A stretch of 64,000 bases of DNA from NCBI RefSeq assembly GCF_017939745.1, contig NZ_JAGKQQ010000001.1:5952001-6016000 (forward strand). The letters are read 5' to 3'. This DNA is from Gemmata palustris. GTDB taxonomy: Bacteria; Planctomycetota; Planctomycetia; Gemmatales; Gemmataceae. The notes under the pieces are model-generated. The model had not been told where the DNA came from and did not search any database. It worked only from the letters and a program-made list of their open reading frames with translations. This document shows positions 26,471-35,116 of the stretch, piece after piece (positions within the stretch are counted from its first letter, which is position 1; every line of letters starts with the position of its first letter). The position numbers and the translations under genes are program-made.

Positions 26471-28366
26471 CTACTCGGCACGGCGCGGGAAGCGGGAGCG
26501 GGTCGGTTCCAGGACCAGCGGCCAGTAGATGCGGATCGTCGTGCCCCAACCGGGTTCCGATTCCACTTCAATGTGGCCGCCCGCGGCGCGGACCGCGGCA
26601 CTCACGGTCGCGAGACCCAACCCGGTGCCGCGCTCGCCCTTTGTGGTGAAGAACAGGTCGAACATTTTCTCGCGGACCTCGGCCGTCATCCCGCACCCCT
26701 GGTCCGCGACCGTGACCGCGACGAACTCGGTCGGCGGGGCGTCGGCGGGCCAGCCGCGGTGTCCTGGTTCGGCGAGCGCGGCCGCGGCTCGCACCGTAAT
26801 GGTGCTTCCAGAAGAGCTTGCGTCGCGCGCGTTCAGCACGAGGTTGAGGAGCACGCGGTCGAAGTCGGTCGCGTCGGCGCGTGCGAGCGGGAGCCCGGGG
26901 GCGATATCGAACTGAAGCGCGATTTTTCGCTCGGTGAGCCGCCGGAGCATCGGTTCGAGCGCGCGGAGCGCTGCGGCTACGTCGAGCGGGGCGAAGTTCG
27001 GGGCGCCCGGCTTGCCGATCGCGACCAACTGCCGGCTCACGATCGCGACGGTCTGTGCGGTACGGGCGATCGTGTCGGCGAACTCGCGGTGCGGGTCGCC
27101 GTCGGGCAGGGCCGAGTGGATCAGGTCCGCGTTGCCGATGATGACGCCGAGCATGTTGTGAAAGTCGTGCGCAACTCCTGCCGCTAGGCGCCCCGCGTCG
27201 GCGAGGTTCGCGGTCGCGCGCGTGGCGTTTTCCGCGGAAAATGCCCGTTCTTCGGCCGCCGCGAGGCGCGCTTCGAGTTCGCGCACGGTGTCCGCTTCGG
27301 TCGCCCGCGCCAGTTCGACCGCGGCCCGCGGCGCGAGCGCGCAGAGGACCGTGCGGGGGTCGAGGTCGGTGTCAAAGGGGCGGTCATCGGCGATCGCGAC
27401 GAAGCCGAGTAACCGGCCGGCCGCATCCACGAGCGGCTCGGCGGCGAACGCTTCGGCCCGGAGCTTCAGCAGGAGCGGGTCGGCGGGGTAGCGGTCGCGT
27501 GCGCCCGAGGGCACGAGGACGGCCCCGCCCGCAACGAGGTCGTGTACCACGCCGGTGCCCGTGTCGAAGGCGAACGGCTCCACCGCGCGCCCGCCGATCC
27601 ACGCGACCGCGGTCCGCGCTTTGTCGGACGTGTGTGGCTCGACAACGATCGCGGCGCGGACCGCGCACGCGATGCACAAATACCGCGCGAGTTGCACGAG
27701 GAAGTCGCGTGCCGTTGAAGGGCCGGCGCCCTCGAGAACGGTGAGGACCGCGTCGCGGGTGCGGCCCTTGCGGGTGACGTCGGTGGTGGAGCCGTCCACG
27801 CGGAGCGGGCGCCCCTCGGAGTCGCGTACCAGTTTGCCGCGCGTGATAACCCACCGAATACCGCCGCTCGCGTGCGCGACGCGGTGCTCGAGCGAAAAGG
27901 TACCGGCATCCGGCAAACGTGCGAACGCGAGCCGCAACCGGTCCCGGTCGTCGGCTGGGGCCGCATCGATCCAACGACCGCGCTGGATCTCGATTTCGTG
28001 CGCGGTCAGGCCGTAGAGCCGCTCGACGGCCCCGCCCGCGAAGAACACCGACTGGCCGTCCGGCGACACGGACCAGATCACGTCGTCGAGCGAGGCCACC
28101 ACTGCGGCGGGCGAAACGGCGGCGTCCGGCGCGTGGTCGCCGGGGGCGGGGCGCTCCGCCTTGCGCGGTGCGGGCCAGAGGGTAACCGTGGGCGTTTCTG
28201 AGGTTCGAGTTGTTTGTGCGAGCGCGTTCGAGATCGGTGTAATGGGAACGATTCGGGGAATGGAGCCGAGCAGCGCCGCTTCGAGTGCGGCGGTCCGCTG
28301 TTCCTGCCGCACGAGCCGGTCGAGCGCCTCGCGAAGCAGGACTTCGATCGGGGCGGTCGTGGTCAT
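26471..28366 (-). CDS. Soluble PAS-GAF sensor histidine kinase
   Basis: A 631-residue histidine kinase with no membrane segment, so a cytoplasmic sensor. Domains in order: short helical N-terminus; PAS fold (about 93-200, VIWSVSPDGQSVFFAGGAVE, then GRPLRVDGSTTDVT); GAF-like domain (about 215-350); coiled linker (360-385); dimerisation domain with H-box AAGVAHDFHNMLGVIIGNA, phospho-acceptor H400; ATPase domain with N-box LLNLVLNARDAS, G1 VADQGCGM and G2 GERGTGLGLATV. The HDFNN-like H-box is common in kinases with hybrid partners. No receiver domain and no adjacent response regulator, so its partner is encoded elsewhere. Start 28366 is taken as the first Met before the conserved part; the frame is open to 28441. 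Confidence 0.93.
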   Translation of the reverse strand: MTTTAPIEVLLREALDRLVRQEQRTAALEAALLGSIPRIVPITPISNALAQTTRTSETPTVTLWPAPRKAERPAPGDHAPDAAVSPAAVVASLDDVIWSVSPDGQSVFFAGGAVERLYGLTAHEIEIQRGRWIDAAPADDRDRLRLAFARLPDAGTFSLEHRVAHASGGIRWVITRGKLVRDSEGRPLRVDGSTTDVTRKGRTRDAVLTVLEGAGPSTARDFLVQLARYLCIACAVRAAIVVEPHTSDKARTAVAWIGGRAVEPFAFDTGTGVVHDLVAGGAVLVPSGARDRYPADPLLLKLRAEAFAAEPLVDAAGRLLGFVAIADDRPFDTDLDPRTVLCALAPRAAVELARATEADTVRELEARLAAAEERAFSAENATRATANLADAGRLAAGVAHDFHNMLGVIIGNADLIHSALPDGDPHREFADTIARTAQTVAIVSRQLVAIGKPGAPNFAPLDVAAALRALEPMLRRLTERKIALQFDIAPGLPLARADATDFDRVLLNLVLNARDASSSGSTITVRAAAALAEPGHRGWPADAPPTEFVAVTVADQGCGMTAEVREKMFDLFFTTKGERGTGLGLATVSAAVRAAGGHIEVESEPGWGTTIRIYWPLVLEPTRSRFPRRAE

Positions 28367-28458
28367 GGGTGAAGTGCCCCGCGCGTGTTGCGGGCCGTGG
28401 GCCGATGCGGTAGGCTTTCGCTCACCGCCTGCGCCCGCCAACCCGAAAGGCTCTTCTG

Positions 28459-29355
28459 ATGCGCCGCTTGTTTCCGCTCGCCACTCTCACCGGGCTGATC
28501 GTTGCCGTAACAGTGCCCCGAACCCCGATCTCGGCCGCCGACGACTACACCTATGGTCCCGACTCGGCGCCCCAGAGCAACGCGCCGAAGGGGACGGTGA
28601 CACAGTTCCGCTGGAAAACGAGCAAGGTGTTCGAGGGCACCGAGCGCGACTACTGGGTGTACGTGCCGAGTCAGTACGACGGCCGGGCGCCGGCGTGCGT
28701 GATGGTGTTTCAGGACGGCGGGAGCTACGTGGGCGAGAAGGGCCAGTTCCGCGCGCCGGTCGTGTTCGACAACCTGATTCATAAGAAGGAGATGCCCGTG
28801 ACGGTGGGCATCTTCATCAATCCGGGCAAGTTCCCCACTCCGGGCAAGGAGGAGAAGGACTGGCGCCAGAACCGGAGCTTCGAGTATGACACCGTTTCTA
28901 ACCAGTATGCCCAGTTCCTGGAAAAGGAGATACTCCCGGAAGTTGGGAAAAACGTTAAATTAAGAACAGACTCTGACGGTCGGGCGATCTGCGGGATTAG
29001 TTCCGGTGGGATTTGCGCCTTTACCGCGGCATGGGAACGGCCGGATTTGTTCTCGAAGGTACTCTCTCACGTCGGCAGTTTCACCAACATTCGGGGCGGT
29101 GACGTGTACCCGGGGCTGATCCGCAAAACGGAGAGGAAACCGATCCGCGTGTTCCTACAAGACGGCGCGGGCGATCTCGATAACCTGCACGGGCACTGGC
29201 CGCTGGCGAACTTGTCGATGGCCGCGTCCTTGAAGTACATGGACTACGACTACAAACTCGTGTACGGCGACGGCGGACACAACGGGAAGCACGGCGGGGT
29301 CACGCTCCCGGACGCGCTGCGGTGGTTGTGGCGCGATACCAAACCGGCGAAGTGA
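28459..29355 (+). CDS. Secreted esterase, alpha/beta-hydrolase (esterase D-like)
   Basis: A 298-residue exported protein. A signal peptide ([18 protein letters not shown], cut near SAAD) is followed by an alpha/beta-hydrolase of the putative-esterase family (enterochelin esterase/esterase D group). The nucleophile elbow is [10 protein letters not shown] (Ser near residue 176), the oxyanion region [11 protein letters not shown] and the catalytic His in [11 protein letters not shown] near the end. Substrates for this group include ferulate/acetyl esters of plant polysaccharides and enterobactin-like esters; none is proven here. It is followed 82 bases later by an SMP-30-like short protein with its own signal peptide, a pairing often seen fused in planctomycetes, which suggests polysaccharide or sugar-lactone breakdown. 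Confidence 0.88.
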   Translation: MRRLFPLATLTGLIVAVTVPRTPISAADDYTYGPDSAPQSNAPKGTVTQFRWKTSKVFEGTERDYWVYVPSQYDGRAPACVMVFQDGGSYVGEKGQFRAPVVFDNLIHKKEMPVTVGIFINPGKFPTPGKEEKDWRQNRSFEYDTVSNQYAQFLEKEILPEVGKNVKLRTDSDGRAICGISSGGICAFTAAWERPDLFSKVLSHVGSFTNIRGGDVYPGLIRKTERKPIRVFLQDGAGDLDNLHGHWPLANLSMAASLKYMDYDYKLVYGDGGHNGKHGGVTLPDALRWLWRDTKPAK

Positions 29356-29437
29356 TTCCGCGATCGCCGCCGGTGCAAGAGAGGACCGGTAGGTGCGCCA
29401 ACTCCCCTCCTCAAATTTCGTGCAACGAGCTTGCTCC

Positions 29438-29950
29438 ATGAAGCGATTTCTCGCGTCGGTCGTACTGGTCCTGGTGGTCTCGTCTGTTGGCCGCGCCCAA
29501 GATATGCCGCTGGCGCAGATCCTCATTGATGGCGAGGGGTGGAAAAAGGTGGAAAATCCCGGATCGCAGGCTCCCCGTAGGCCGGTCCTCACTCACTCGC
29601 CGGACGGCAGCACCGCCTTCCGGTGGGCGCTGTCGTCGGGGCGGTTCATTGAAGCGCGGCAAATCAAAGCCCCCGACGCGCAGCCGTACATTGCGTACTG
29701 TCCGCTGCGCCCGAAGAACGGGGACGCGGCAATCGAGGTCACGGGCCTCGTGACGGACCGCGACGGCCGCATCTACGCGGCGACCGAGATCGGCGTCCAG
29801 GTGTTCGATCCGACCGGTCGGTTGTGCGGGGTGCTGGCGCCGGCCGCACCGGGCAAACCCGAATACCTCGCGCTGGAGGGCGACACGCTCACACTCTGGA
29901 TCAGCGCCACGAAATACGCCCGAAAGCTCAACGCGGTCGGGGTAAAATGA
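29438..29950 (+). CDS. Short exported SMP-30/gluconolactonase-like protein
   Basis: A 170-residue exported protein. Signal peptide KRFLASVVLVLVVSSVGRA is followed by an N-terminal spacer (LAQILIDGEGWKKVENPG) and a beta-propeller-like part whose last blades match SMP-30/gluconolactonase (GLVTDRDGRIYAATEIGVQV, FDPTGRLCGVLAPAAPG, LWISATKYARKLNAVG). A full SMP-30 propeller needs about 270 residues, so this is at most half; metal ligands of the N-terminal blades are missing. It may be a shortened relative of proteins in which a gluconolactonase domain is joined to an esterase like the one encoded just upstream. The frame is open to 29393 but 29438 gives the signal peptide. Confidence 0.75.
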   Translation: MKRFLASVVLVLVVSSVGRAQDMPLAQILIDGEGWKKVENPGSQAPRRPVLTHSPDGSTAFRWALSSGRFIEARQIKAPDAQPYIAYCPLRPKNGDAAIEVTGLVTDRDGRIYAATEIGVQVFDPTGRLCGVLAPAAPGKPEYLALEGDTLTLWISATKYARKLNAVGVK

Positions 29951-30193
29951 GGGCCCGTCTTCACCGGCACTTCACGGAGCCGGGGTAGACTGCCTTTTGT
30001 TCGGCGATACGATACAATATTGCTTTCTGTCGTCGTCTCCTGCCCCTAGTTTTGGCAGGCACGGGAACGGGTCTCGAAGTCACGAACCCATTCCTTACCC
30101 ACGGCGTCTAACTCTGGCCGCGACCCGCGTGGGTAGCGGGTTACCTTTTCCCCATGTGGAAGGAGCCGGTAAAACACCCCGGCCGCAACGACG

Positions 30194-32353
30194 ATGCTCG
30201 ACAAAGTACGCAACATCGGGATCATGGCTCACGTGGACGCTGGCAAAACCACCACGACGGAGCGGATCCTGTACTACAGCGGCACCAAACACAAGGTCGG
30301 CGACGTCGATGACGGGGACACCACCACCGACTTCGACCCGCTGGAACGGCAGAAGGGCATCACGATCAACTCGGCGGCCGTGTCCATCGACTGGGCCGAC
30401 CGCGCGGGTGGCCCCATCGCCATCAACATCATCGACACCCCCGGCCACGTGGACTTCACGGCCGAGGTCGAGCGGTCCCTGCGCGTCCTCGACGGTACGG
30501 TCGGCGTGTTCTGCGCCAAGGGCGGCGTGGAGGTCCAGTCCGGCACCGTGTGGCGCCAGGCCGCTAAGTACAAGGTGCCCCGGCTCGCCTACGTGAACAA
30601 GCTGGACCGCATGGGCGCGGACTTTTGGGGGTGCGTCGAGCAGATGAAGACCAAACTGGGCGCGATCCCGGTCGTGGTCACCATCCCCGCCGGCCAGGAC
30701 TCGGCGCTGGAGGGCATCATCGACCTGATCACGATGAAGCTCGTGACCCGCGACCTGAACGACAAGACGAACCGCAAGTTCTTCACCACCGACGTGCCGG
30801 AGAAGTACCTCGCGGAAGCGCAGCTGCGCCGCGAGCAGATGCTCGACGGGGTGTCGGCCGCGTCCGACGAGATCACGGAGCTGGTCCTCGACGGGAAGGA
30901 CGTGCCGGACGACCTGATCCGCGTGGCGCTCCGCAAGGGGACGCTGGAGAACATCTTCACGCCCGTCCACTGCGGCAGCAGCAAGCACTTCCACGGCGTC
31001 CAGCAGCTACTGGACCTCGTGGTGGACTGCATGCCCAGCCCGCTGGACCGGCCCCCGGTGGACGGCATCCACCCGAAGACCAAGGAGGCGGTGATCCGGA
31101 AGCCGGACCCGTCCGAGCCGATGAGCGCGCTGGCGTTCAAGACCGTGGCCGAGGTGAACGGCGACCTCGTGTACATCCGCGTGTACTCCGGCGAGATGCG
31201 GCCGGGCGAGACGTACACGAACACGACCAACGGGAAGAAGGAGCGGATCGCGCGGTTCTACCGCATGATGGGCGACAAGCGGATCTCGCTGGAGAAGGCC
31301 GGCCCCGGGGACATCGTCGCGGCCATGGGCCTGTCGGAGACGTACACGGGTAACACCCTGTGCGACCCCGACCAGCCGGTCGCGCTCGAAGCGATCCAGT
31401 TCCCCAAGCCGGTCGTCGCCCAGTCGCTGTCGTTCAGCAAGTTGCTGGACAGCGGCAAGGTGGGGGAGGCGCTCAACCGCTTGGTGCGGGACGACCCGAC
31501 TTTGAAGACGCACACGGACGATGAGACCAAGGACACCATCCTCTCCGGGATGGGCGAGTTGCACCTGGAAATCTCCGTCGAGAAACTGAAGCGCGCGGTG
31601 GGGGTGCCGCAGGACGACGTCAAGTCGATCACTCTGGGCAAGCCCCGGGTGGCGTACCGCCAGTGCCTGGCGCGCACGATCGACTTCGAGTACAAGTTCC
31701 AGAAGCAGACCGGCGGTCGCGGTAAGTTCGCCGTGATCTCGGTGAAGTACAGCCCGCTCACCCCGGAGCAGATCCAGGAGAAGGTCGCGGAGATCGAGGA
31801 ACTGGGCGACCCGAAGGTGAAGCCGGACCCGAACAACGTGTACTTCGTGAACGCCATCACCCAGGGGTCGATCTCGAAAGAGTACATCCCGAGCGTGGAA
31901 GAGGGACTCAGGGAGGAAGCGAAGAAGGGGTACAAGTACCCGTTCCCGTTTGTGGACCTGGAGTTTACGCTCCACTTCGGGAAAATGCACGACGTCGACT
32001 CGTCGCAGGACGCCTTCTTCCTGTGTGCCCGAGAAGCGTTCCGCGAGGCTCAGGAGCGGGGCGGCATCGAGTTGCGCGAGCCGATCATGAAGATCGTGGT
32101 GGTCTCGCCCAAGGAGTACCAGGGCCAGATCTCGGGTAACATCAGCAGCAAGCGCGGGCTGATCGAGGAGACGAGCGAGGACAAGGGCATCGCCCAGGTG
32201 GTGGCGAAGGTGCCGCTGTCGAACCTGTTCGGGTACACCAACGACCTGCGCAGCGCGACAAAGGGTCAGGCCAGCTTCTCGATGGAGTTCAGCCACTACG
32301 CGCAGGTGCCGGTCGAGTTGGCCGACATCCCCAAGCCCGACGCGAAGAAGTAA
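30194..32353 (+). CDS. fusA: Elongation factor G paralogue
   Basis: A 719-residue translational GTPase that drives ribosome translocation or recycling. The G-domain shows G1 AHVDAGKTTTTE, switch I with LERQKGITINSAAV, G3 DTPGHVDF, G4 NKLDRMG and the later domain II-V pattern, ending in the domain IV-V stretch (GYKYPFPFVDLEFTLHFG; KIVVVSPKEYQGQISGNISS; LFGYTNDLRSATKGQASFSM). Switch I carries DVDDGDTTTDFDP where canonical EF-G has a VHDG.ATMDW-like sequence. It is not beside rpsL, rpsG or tuf, so it may be one of several EF-G copies; planctomycetes commonly have extra ones, including the spirochaete/planctomycete type. The gap upstream has a possible -10 (TACAAT at about 30013). A strong terminator follows. 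Confidence 0.93.
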   Translation: MLDKVRNIGIMAHVDAGKTTTTERILYYSGTKHKVGDVDDGDTTTDFDPLERQKGITINSAAVSIDWADRAGGPIAINIIDTPGHVDFTAEVERSLRVLDGTVGVFCAKGGVEVQSGTVWRQAAKYKVPRLAYVNKLDRMGADFWGCVEQMKTKLGAIPVVVTIPAGQDSALEGIIDLITMKLVTRDLNDKTNRKFFTTDVPEKYLAEAQLRREQMLDGVSAASDEITELVLDGKDVPDDLIRVALRKGTLENIFTPVHCGSSKHFHGVQQLLDLVVDCMPSPLDRPPVDGIHPKTKEAVIRKPDPSEPMSALAFKTVAEVNGDLVYIRVYSGEMRPGETYTNTTNGKKERIARFYRMMGDKRISLEKAGPGDIVAAMGLSETYTGNTLCDPDQPVALEAIQFPKPVVAQSLSFSKLLDSGKVGEALNRLVRDDPTLKTHTDDETKDTILSGMGELHLEISVEKLKRAVGVPQDDVKSITLGKPRVAYRQCLARTIDFEYKFQKQTGGRGKFAVISVKYSPLTPEQIQEKVAEIEELGDPKVKPDPNNVYFVNAITQGSISKEYIPSVEEGLREEAKKGYKYPFPFVDLEFTLHFGKMHDVDSSQDAFFLCAREAFREAQERGGIELREPIMKIVVVSPKEYQGQISGNISSKRGLIEETSEDKGIAQVVAKVPLSNLFGYTNDLRSATKGQASFSMEFSHYAQVPVELADIPKPDAKK

Positions 32354-32380
32354 TGTGCTGAGCACGTAATGCTCAACCGA

Positions 32381-32414
32381 ACCGGGAGCCATGTGGCTCC
32401 CGGTTTTTTCGTTT
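32381..32414 (+). terminator. Rho-independent terminator of the EF-G gene
   Basis: Perfect 10-bp stem ACCGGGAGCC / GGCTCCCGGT with a 4-base loop, followed by TTTTTCGTTT. Textbook form, 27 bases after the stop. Confidence 0.9.
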
Positions 32415-32470
32415 CTCCAGTACCGAGAGCATCCTTGTTTGGTTACGGGGCAATTCACCGTCGCGATCGA

Positions 32471-32559
32471 ACGAGCCGCGACCGCGAGGGAGCGGGACTT
32501 CCCGGGTTAGGGAACCCGTACAACTCGGGAAGTCCCGCTCCCTCGCGGTCGCGGCTCGT
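32471..32559. repeat. Perfect 34-bp inverted repeat in an intergenic gap
   Basis: Arms 32471-32504 and 32526-32559 are perfectly complementary (start ACGAGCCGCGACCGCGAGGG) with a 21-base loop that itself can fold (GGGTT/AACCC). No T-run, and a good terminator already lies upstream, so its role is unlikely to be simple termination. It looks like a mobile palindromic element. Confidence 0.9.
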
Positions 32560-32635
32560 CACAAGCGGCCCGGTGGAGGAGTGCTCGGCCGGCGATTCGC
32601 CCCGAGCACCAGTTTGCTCGACGAGTGGCACCATA

Positions 32636-33091
32636 TTACGTCGACGCGGCCCGCCGAGCGGCGCCGATCGCTTCATCCAGTCGCGACAGGAACCGCGACC
32701 GGTCCTTTGGGGCCATCGCGGACGGCCCGCCGCCTATCTGTCCCATCGCGCGAAGTTCTTCCATCAGGTCTCGCGCCGCGACCGCTTCGCCGATGGTATC
32801 GGCGTTGAACAGTCGGCCCTTCGGATCGAGCGCGACGGCCCCGTTGGTCACGCAACGCGCGGCCAGCGGAACGTCGGAAGTGATGCAAATATCACACGAT
32901 CCGATTACACCCGCGATCCAATCGTCGGCCGCGCCGAACCCGGCCCGAACGACTAGTTCGACTAGCGGATCAGCGGGCACGCGCATCGTACTGTTGGCGA
33001 CGACGAATACCTTCAGCGCGTACCGGCGCGCGACCTTGTACACCTCGTCCTTGACCGGACACGCATCGGCGTCGATGTAGATCGTCAGCAT
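32636..33091 (-). CDS. YaiI/YqxD family protein (UPF0178)
   Basis: A 151-residue protein of the YaiI/YqxD family (DUF188), with a PIN-like fold. The diagnostic IYIDADACPVKDEVYKVA opens the protein; ITSDVPLAA and the GRLFNADTIGEAVAARDLME stretch follow. Aspartates D8 and D10 correspond to the acidic cluster of PIN-like nucleases, so an RNA- or DNA-cleaving role is plausible but unproven for the family. Length is normal. Its upstream region is shared with the divergent stress-type gene at 33212. Confidence 0.93.
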   Translation of the reverse strand: MLTIYIDADACPVKDEVYKVARRYALKVFVVANSTMRVPADPLVELVVRAGFGAADDWIAGVIGSCDICITSDVPLAARCVTNGAVALDPKGRLFNADTIGEAVAARDLMEELRAMGQIGGGPSAMAPKDRSRFLSRLDEAIGAARRAAST

Positions 33092-33211
33092 TCATTATCC
33101 CTCAAAAACCAGACGCCCCGTGCCTTTCCGGGAAGCCCAATGCGGGTGCATTCCGGCGCGCCAATTGCTCACTTTTTAAGTAGCCCAAGTCGAGGACGAA
33201 AGAGGTACGTC

Positions 33212-33733
33212 ATGTGGGCGTATGATAACACGTTGCGGCACGCGGATGTGGTCGCGGCCTTCGACAACCAAGACGACGCGGACGAGGCTCTGCTCCAATT
33301 GCGCCTCGCCGGGTTTCGGGACACTCAAATCGGCTACACCGGTCGGCTCGCCAACGGTCACACAACGGACCTGATGGAGCGCGACCACTCGATTGCCGGG
33401 GCAGTTTTTGGGGGAATCGCTGGGACTGCGCTCGGCGCGGCTCTCGCCCCGACAATGGCCTGGCTAATGGCCCCGCCCACCGGCCCGAGTGATCTGTTCA
33501 ATCTTTCAATAACGTGTGCGGTATTCGGGGCGCTGTTCGTCAGCTTCGTTGGCGGGTGGATCGGAATGAGCCTTCACCGGCGCGGGGTAGATGCCCCCGC
33601 GACCACTTTCGCTGATGGCCCGTTCATCCTCGCGGTTTCCGCGGGCAACGCGCGCGACCGCGCGTGGACGATCTTACACGAGCACGGGCACGATCTTTCA
33701 TCGGGGGCGGTCGCGCAAGCTGGGGCGATTTGA
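33212..33733 (+). CDS. YflT-type general stress membrane protein
   Basis: A 173-residue protein. The N-terminal third matches the general stress 17M/YflT fold (VVAAFDNQDDADEALLQLRL then AGFRDTQIGYTG), which also opens many planctomycete stress proteins. Two glycine-rich membrane segments follow (AGAVFGGIAGTALGAALAPT; CAVFGALFVSFVGGWIGMS), then a short C-terminal domain that repeats the same fold weakly (ADGPFILAVSAGNARDRAW). The GxxxG spacing suggests tight helix packing in the membrane. Start 33212 follows GAAAGAGGTACGTC; the frame is open to 33140. Function unknown; the family is stress-induced in other bacteria. Confidence 0.8.
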   Translation: MWAYDNTLRHADVVAAFDNQDDADEALLQLRLAGFRDTQIGYTGRLANGHTTDLMERDHSIAGAVFGGIAGTALGAALAPTMAWLMAPPTGPSDLFNLSITCAVFGALFVSFVGGWIGMSLHRRGVDAPATTFADGPFILAVSAGNARDRAWTILHEHGHDLSSGAVAQAGAI

Positions 33734-33918
33734 AAGCCTTTTGGCTCATGTCTTGTATCGGGCGCCGGTCGGTATTGCCTGATCGGTAGTCGCGTGCATG
33801 CCGAGCAGAATACGGCGGAAGTCATCGGCGACAGTTTTTGAGGTTGTGGCCCCATTGGAACAGGGCGACGTACTGCGATAAGCACCGCGCACTCACGTCA
33901 CGGAACGGACAACGTTAG

Positions 33919-34095
33919 CAGGGCACCGCCGTTTGCCGCGACGACGCGACGGTCGTTCTGGCAGTTGTCTTCTCACTCGGCTTCGTTGGTTTCGCGGTCG
34001 GGTACGTTTGGGGGCACATGATGTGGTTCTTGGCGGAACGCACGCACGGCCGGATCGAGCCGGATGAAATGGAAAAGGGCGCGATGCCAAAGTGA
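33919..34095 (+). pseudogene. Small membrane protein frame without a start codon, perhaps a remnant
   Basis: An open frame of 58 codons after a stop at 33916 encodes a convincing membrane helix (VVLAVVFSLGFVGFAVGYVWG) and a polar tail ending GAMPK, then a stop inside a terminator hairpin. No ATG, GTG or TTG precedes the helix in this frame; the first Met lies after it. The coherent protein, plus the terminator placed at its end, suggests the 3' part of a gene that has lost its 5' end or suffered a frameshift. The 185 bases before it (33734-33918) hold nothing recognisable. Confidence 0.4.
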
Positions 34096-34116
34096 GGCAC
34101 CGCGCCCGTGATTTTA
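34077..34116. terminator. Bidirectional terminator between convergent units
   Basis: A 12-bp stem with one mismatch (GGGCGCGATGCC 34077-34088, GGCACCGCGCCC 34096-34107) has a T-rich flank on both strands: GTGATTTTA on plus and TTTTCC on minus. It serves the FHA gene (minus) and the membrane-protein remnant (plus). Confidence 0.75.
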
Positions 34117-34146
34117 TTGGGATCTGAAGCGACGAGTCGCTCCACT

Positions 34147-34869
34147 TCACCCCACGACGAGCTTCAACTGAACGGTGCCGACCTGCACCACGTCGCCGGG
34201 CTTCACCGGGCGCGGCTGGCCGGCGTGAACGCGAATCCCGTTGAGCCACGTTCCGTTGAGGCTGTTCAAGTCCTCGAGGAACACGCTCCCCTTCTCGAAC
34301 GTCAGCGTCGCGTGCTGGCGCGAGCACCAGATCTGTTCGACCGACTCCTGGCTCACGAGGTCGATGTCCACGGGCTTGTCGGCGAACCGGCCGACGATGT
34401 TCTTGCCCTCGTAGAGCGGGTACTCGGCGCCGATCTTCATCCCGCGCAGCACGACCAGTTTCGGCTTCACGGTCGGGACCACGGGGCCACCGGGCGCGTG
34501 ATCGGCGCGGTCGGTCGCGGGGATCGTGACGTGAACCAGGGCTTCTTCGAGTTCGTTCATCGGATGGTCCGGTAGTCCGGGGTGAGCCGGCAGCGTTGCA
34601 CCGGCGACGTGCGCGCGAGCCGGTTCGGGCGGCACGGTTCGGGGGCGGTTCGGGAGCGCGGCCGAATCGTCGAACGGTTTGGACAGGGCCGGCGTGGGCG
34701 GGAGCGGCTCGCAAGCGAGGACGTCGAGCACCAAAACCGGTTCGGTCATCGGGGCCGGGAGCGGGGCTTCCAGGTCCGCCAGCGCACCGAACAAGGGCGC
34801 GCCGCACCGGACGCACACCCGTGCGCGGTTCAGGGCAGCGACTCGGCACCGGGGGCAACTGGCCACCAT
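34147..34869 (-). CDS. FHA domain protein with N-terminal zinc ribbon
   Basis: A 240-residue protein. An N-terminal zinc ribbon (SCPRC...VCVRCG, residues 4-25) is followed by a disordered Pro/Ala-rich linker and a C-terminal FHA domain (about residues 140-235) that binds phosphothreonine peptides. FHA hallmarks are visible: NIVGRFADKPVDIDL, then CSRQHATLTF and LEDLNSLNGTWLNG. It therefore probably reads phosphorylation by a Ser/Thr kinase; no such kinase lies in the window. Start 34869 follows GGGGAGAG; the frame is open to 34941. A bidirectional terminator lies downstream. Partner and pathway are unknown. Confidence 0.9.
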   Translation of the reverse strand: MVASCPRCRVAALNRARVCVRCGAPLFGALADLEAPLPAPMTEPVLVLDVLACEPLPPTPALSKPFDDSAALPNRPRTVPPEPARAHVAGATLPAHPGLPDHPMNELEEALVHVTIPATDRADHAPGGPVVPTVKPKLVVLRGMKIGAEYPLYEGKNIVGRFADKPVDIDLVSQESVEQIWCSRQHATLTFEKGSVFLEDLNSLNGTWLNGIRVHAGQPRPVKPGDVVQVGTVQLKLVVG

Positions 34870-35116
34870 TGACTCTCCCCTGGGAGTCGGTCCGGGCGCG
34901 GGTGATAATGATTGGTCCGGGCGGGACCACCGCACCCACACTTCGGATCGAATCGCGATCTCGGACCGAGTGGGCGTCTGAACGGCCGATGTGTTCGCAC
35001 GCCACTCTAGTTCACATTTCGAGTTGTCAACTTCCCCCCAGCACGAATTGCCGGCGCGAATTACAAACGGACCTGAATTCTGCGACTTTTGGTGTCCGAA
35101 ATTGCCGCAAAGACCC

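Noticed and set aside
29990..30020. A possible sigma-70 promoter upstream of the EF-G gene (TACAAT).
   Set aside because: The -10 is fair, but no acceptable -35 at 16-18 bases is present, so it is not listed as a feature.
32369..32956. A 195-codon plus-strand frame across the 34-bp palindrome.
   Set aside because: It translates repeat arms (SRDREGAG and similar) and runs antisense into the YaiI/YqxD gene; the palindrome, not selection, keeps it open.
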